NCBI GenBank assembly: GCA_963669155.1
Contig: OZ022586.1
Span: 62,001 to 126,000 of the forward strand
DNA length: 64,000 bases
Source of the DNA: Arbacia lixula
Taxonomy: Eukaryota > Echinodermata > Echinoidea > Arbacioida > Arbaciidae
Direction: 5' to 3'
Numbering within the stretch: position 1 is the stretch's first letter; each line of letters starts with the position of its first letter. Positions 59,447 to 64,000 of this stretch are shown in pieces. The position numbers and the translations under genes were made by a program. A model generated the notes under the pieces. The model was not told where the DNA came from, made no database searches, and saw only the letters and a list, made by a program, of their open reading frames with translations.

Positions 59447-60870
59447 AGGGGATAGGGATGGGGTTGTATATGCCCCCCCCCCCCCCCACACACACACACA
59501 CGCATTAACACAAACCCCTAAGCTACCTACGCCCCTTGCGGGGACGATGCTTATATTAAAGAATGCACATTTACTATGTCCATGCTCTAACTTAGTGCTC
59601 CAAATCCAGGATAAATATGAAGTACGGGATCAATAGAAGTGTTGAATTGAACTTCATGGCCTAGTTCTTTTGTCTGGCTGAATAACCGTCTATCGTACAT
59701 GTATAACATATATATTCTCCTTTTCACTGATCAAGTAAAATAAGCGTGTATATCTTTGATATATGTACAGTGCTACCAGGTAGTATGAGCATTGCAATAA
59801 TGAAAACAAACATATTGCCATGACAATAAGCATTATCACCCTTTTATACATACACTGTATCTCTCTTGTGCTAGTGAAGTTATATGCCACATATTAAGCA
59901 GAGTAAAGCAAACGCCGGCCATAGGCGTACGTTTATTAGCTCTTCGTCTGCAATCGTTGCACAAATACTCCACACCACTCATCTTTATACCTGACACATG
60001 ATCGGTAACTTTGCTTTAACACTGATCTTTAACATTGGCATCGCTTTGTTAGAATCGAAAATGAAAACAGTGAATGAAAATGCATCACGCGCTTCATCTT
60101 AATCTCAATCAAGCCCCAACAAATCGCTTTTCAAAACCAAAACTGCAAGTAACTGAGAGCCATTGATCAGATGCTCATCGGCCCTGGGTTTTTGTTAAGA
60201 CACACCTGCTTAGTTATGCACAAGTCACGCTCATCCCAAATTCAAATCAATCTGTGGAGTGATTTCATTGTTGTTCAAGCGGCAAAACAAAGAGAGGCTA
60301 TACAAGGAGCGAAGCTTGTGTGGTTATATGCTCTACATTGCATGGTATATGTTTAATGAAACTATTTATAGATACTGAAGTTGTAGGGTAACAAGAAAAA
60401 TGTTGCGGAGGAGAAAAAAAACACATTCGACAGGAAATGAAGTGATGAAGTAAGAGGTAAAGAGCATTTGTCAGTTCTTATCCACCTCACTCATCGTTGG
60501 GTCGTCTGTATGTTTCATTCTGTCTAAATCACAAATCCTCAAAGTGTTCGGCCCGAGCATTTTGCTCATTTACAAGAAAAGTCTCTTTTGTTAGTTGTTT
60601 CCCTTTGTCAGAGGAGGGCAGAATAGTTAAGGGCGGAAATACAACATGTCGTAAATTTTACGTAACGGACAGTTGATTGTCAATGTTCATGATGAAGCAT
60701 AGCCAATACCTAAAATGTGGTAGACCTATAACAAACTAAATGTTCGTTTGGCTATTCAAAGTACATGTATATAACTAAAAAGCAAGCTTAATTTACGAAA
60801 GTTTGAAGTAAATCTGAGTTCATTTACATTATGTCGCTTGTTTTGGACTGACGTGTCACGTGATAGAGAG
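58961..60870. other. Intergenic with microsatellites
   Basis: (GA)n with (CAGA)n at 58963-59080, (GT)n at 59413-59444, poly-C plus (CA)n at 59472-59500. No gene or RNA recognised in the rest. Confidence 0.65.
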
Positions 60871-60874
60871 ATAA

Positions 60875-61125
60875 GGAGATGGTACAAGTGAGAGGATTAG
60901 AGGGAAGGCGAAGAGACGAGAGAGGAGAGAAGAAGGAAGGAGAAGAATCGAGAGAGGAGAGGAGGAGAAGAAACGAGAGAGGAGAGAAGGAGAAGGATAA
61001 GAAGCGAGAGAGGAGAGGAGAAGAAGGAAGGAGAAGAGACGAGAGAGGAGAGAAGAAGAAGAAAGAGAGACGAGAGAGAAGAGAAGAAGAAGGAAGGACA
61101 AGAAGGAGAATATGAGAAGGATGAT
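60875..61125. repeat. Irregular GA-rich tandem tract
   Basis: Degenerate repeats of GAGACGAGAGAGGAGAGAAG type, leading into the long minisatellite to its right. Confidence 0.85.
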
Positions 61126-61264
61126 CATGTTAGGAGTGGATAAGCAAGCAATTCAGAATTAGAGGAGAATACGGAAAAATATGAGAAGAAAAGTAAAGAA
61201 GAGAGAGGCAATGAAAGGTACGGAGGAAAGAGCAAGGTAGGGAGACGGTAGAGGGGAGCATTAA

Positions 61265-63305
61265 GAAGTGAGAGGCAAAGAGAGGGGCAAAGATACCTTA
61301 GAGGGAGAGAAGAGCAGAGAGAGGCAAAGAGACGGTAGAGGGAGAGTAGAGAAGAGAGAGGCAAAGAGACGGTAGAGGGGGAGAAGAGAAGTGAGAGGCA
61401 AAGAGACGGTAGAGGGAGAGAAGAGAAGAGAGAGGCAAAGAGACGGTAGAGAGAGAGTGGAGAAGAGAGATGCAAAGAGACGGCAGAGGGAGAGTAGAGA
61501 AGAGAGAGAAAAGAGACGATAGAGGGAGAGTAGAGAAGAGAGAGGCAAAGATACGGTAGAGAGAGAGAAGAGAAGAGAGAAGCAAAGAGACGGAAGAGGG
61601 AGAGTAGAAAAGAGAGAGGCAAAGAGATGGTAGAGGGAGAGAAGAGAAGAGAGAGGCAAAGAGACGGTAGAGGGGGAGAAGAGAAGAGAGAGGCAAAGAG
61701 ATGGTAGAGGGAGAGTAGAGAAGAGTGAGGTAAAGAGACGGTAGAGGGAGAGTAGAAAAGAGAGAGGCAAAGAGACGGTAGAGGGAGAGAAGAGAAGAAA
61801 GAGGCAAAGAGACGGTAGAGGGAGAGTAGAATAGAGAGAGGCAAAGATACGGTAGAGGGAGAGAAGAGAAGAAAGAGGCAAAGAGACGGTAGAGGGAGAG
61901 TAGAGAAGAGAGGGGCAAAGAGACGGTAGAGGGAGAGTAGAAAAGAGAGAAAAAGAGACGATAGTGGGAGAGTAGAGAAGAGAGAGGCAAAGAGACGGTA
62001 GAGGGAGAGTAGAGAAGAGAGAGGCAAAGAGACGGTAGAGGGAGAGTAGAGAAGAGAGAGGCAAAGAGACGGTACAGGGAGAGAAGAGAAGAGAGAGGCA
62101 AAGAGACGGTAGAGGGAGAGAAGAGAAGAAAGAGGCAAAGAGACGGTAGAGGGGGAGAAGAGAGAGGCAAAGAGATGGTAGAGGGAGAGTAGAAAAGAGA
62201 GAGGCAAAGAGACGGTAGAGGGATAGTAGAGAAGAGAGAGGCAAAGAGACGGTAGAAAGAGAGTGGAGAAGAGAGAGGCAAAGAGACGGCAGAGGGAGAG
62301 TAGAGAAGAGAGAGAAAAGAGACGATAGAGGGAGAGTAGAGAAGTGAGAGGCAAAGATACGGTAGAGAGAGAGAAGAGAAGAGAGAGGCAAAGAGACGGA
62401 AGAGGGAGAGTAGAAAAGAGAGAGGCAAAGAGACGATAGAGGGAGAGTAGAAAAGAGAGAGGCAAAGAGACGGAAGAGGGAGAGTAGAAAAGAGAGAGGC
62501 AAAGTGACGGTAGAGGGAGAGTAGAAAAGAGAGAGGCAAAGAGATGGTAGAGGGAGAGAAGAGAAGAGAGAGGCAAAGAGACGGTAGAGGGGGAGAAGAG
62601 AAGAGAGAGGCAAAGAGATAGTAGAGGGAGAGTAGAAAAGAGAGAGAAAAGAGACGATAGAGGGAGAGTAGAATAGAGAGAGACAAAGATACGGTAGAGG
62701 GAGAGAAGAGAAGAAAGAGGCAAAGAGACGGCAGAGGGAGAGTAGAAAAGAGAGAGGCAAAGAGATGGTAGAGGGAGAGTAGAAAAGAGAGAGAAAAAGA
62801 GACGATAGAGGGATAGTAGAGAAGAGAGAGGCAAAGAGACGGTAGAGGGAGAGTAGAAAAGAGAGAGGCAAAGAGACGGTAGAGGGAGAGTAGAGAAGAG
62901 AGAGGCAAAGAGACGGTAGAGGGAGAGTAGAGAAGAGTGAGGCAAAGAGACGGTAGAGGGAGAGAAGAGAAGAGAGAGGCAAAGAGACGGTAGAGGGAGA
63001 GTAGAGAAGAGAGAGGCAAAGAGACGGTAGAGGGAGAGAAGAGAAGAAAGAGGCAAAGAGACGGTAGAGGGAGAGTAGAGAAGAGAGAGGCAAAGAGACG
63101 GTAGAGGGAGAGTAGAGAAGAGAGAGACAAAGAGACGGTAGAGGGAGAGTAGAGAAGAGTGAGGCAAAGAGACGGTAGAGGGAAAGAAGAGAAGAGAGAG
63201 GCAAAGAGACGGTAGAGGGAAAGAGTGGAGAAGAGTGAGGCAAAGAGACGGTAGAAGGAGAGTAGATATAGGCAAAGAGACGGTAGAGGGAAAGAAGAGA
63301 AGGGG
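61265..63305. repeat. GA-rich minisatellite, 37-bp unit, about 55 copies
   Basis: Unit AAAGAGACGGTAGAGGGAGA, GTAGAGAAGAGAGAGGC, with substitutions and some 34-38-bp variants. 37 is one more than a multiple of 3 and the complement lacks stops, so all three minus-strand frames stay open for 610-724 codons. These are not genes. Confidence 0.96.
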
Positions 63306-64000
63306 AGTAGAGAGAGTTTAGAGTTGAGAAGAGAATTAGGAAGAGACGAGAATAATTATAAACAAAAAAGAGAAGAAGAGATATGTGTAGAGTATATACT
63401 ACACGTGTACTATAAGGGACAAAAGAATAGAACAAAGGAGAAAAATCAAGAGCTAATTACGTGTCATATCATCATTTCCTGTGCTTTAGAATGTGAAACT
63501 GAACTATCTTACAAGCCTATGTCTTTAAAACGTCCGCTCGTAATAGAGGAAATGATCATGAAAGGATTGATGCTTTCGAAGTGCAATTTTGACTTGTTTA
63601 ACTTGTTATGTCAATGTCCATTAAACAAACAAAGGAATCACTTCCTCAATCTCACGTGTACATTTATGTGATCGAGAGAAATTGTTATCAAAATGACTAT
63701 ACGGTATTATGTGATAGCACAAATTACCATCACCACCCTTCACCGTATACTTTACTGTCAATCATGTTGAGTGTGATGTTTGTACCGTCTTCCCAGATAC
63801 TTTCAAATACTTTTGTGATTGTTGTGCCTCTGTCGTGTCTGTGGGATAAATTAGTGGACAAAATTAACGCTAGTACTGATCATAGTCATATTATGACTCC
63901 GACATCAATGAAGTATTATTGGATATATTCAGAAGACAAATATGACTCAATGATACGTAAGATATAGAATTTGTGCTTATGCTTGAAATGTTGTATTTAA
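63306..64000. other. Right edge, nothing recognised
   Basis: AT-rich sequence with two plus-strand open frames of 115 and 119 codons (63324-63671 and 63608-63967) that overlap and have no recognisable content. Confidence 0.5.

Noticed and set aside
61125..63435. Three minus-strand open frames of 610-724 codons (Leu/Ser/Pro/Tyr-rich)
   Set aside because: They are the same 37-bp repeat read in all three frames; the complement has few stops. No start context, no splice structure and no non-repeat sequence.

Overview
This window is animal nuclear DNA (about 40% GC, many introns, minisatellites and non-autonomous transposons). The dense TACATGTA-type sequence, TTAA and pogo-like miniature transposons and the protein sequences point to a marine invertebrate, most likely a non-vertebrate deuterostome such as an echinoderm. 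That placement is a guess from style, not a measured result.

Two real genes are recognised, arranged head to head. (1) Positions 1351-16719, minus strand: the 5' third of CEP290 (ciliary transition-zone coiled-coil protein). Fourteen coding exons join in phase into about 560 codons, from the start ATG at 16684 to an exon ending at 1351; the rest of the gene lies beyond the left edge. (2) Positions 30314-54854, plus strand: a complete ITGB1BP1 (ICAP-1) homologue, six coding exons and 251 codons, ending in a PTB domain. The first intron is 16 kb. An untranslated first exon upstream of 30314 is implied but not located.

The 13.6 kb between the genes holds a CpG-rich promoter candidate (about 17.9-18.6 kb), a 637-bp TTAA-flanked foldback element, an internally deleted LINE, two smaller foldback elements, and a decayed transposase-like gene in a field of TACGTTAC motifs. 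More miniature elements lie in the ITGB1BP1 introns, including a pogo-like element of about 1.3 kb next to an exact 597-bp tandem duplication. The right part (about 55-64 kb) has no recognised gene and is dominated by simple repeats, above all a 2-kb, 37-bp-unit GA-rich minisatellite.

The most striking property is where the minisatellites sit. In CEP290, nearly every tandem array starts at an exon edge, and its repeat unit contains a piece of that exon plus the splice site. Donor-type arrays follow the exons ending at 16592, 14937, 11510, 9274 and 4403. Acceptor-type arrays precede the exons starting at 13398, 6018 and 5126. The exon ending at 5849 has one donor-type duplicate, and an array begins right behind the donor of the exon ending at 1351. 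The same pattern appears in ITGB1BP1 after the exon ending at 50997. I read this as a recurrent process that amplifies exon-intron junctions into arrays of decoy splice sites. It is the best candidate here for something undescribed.
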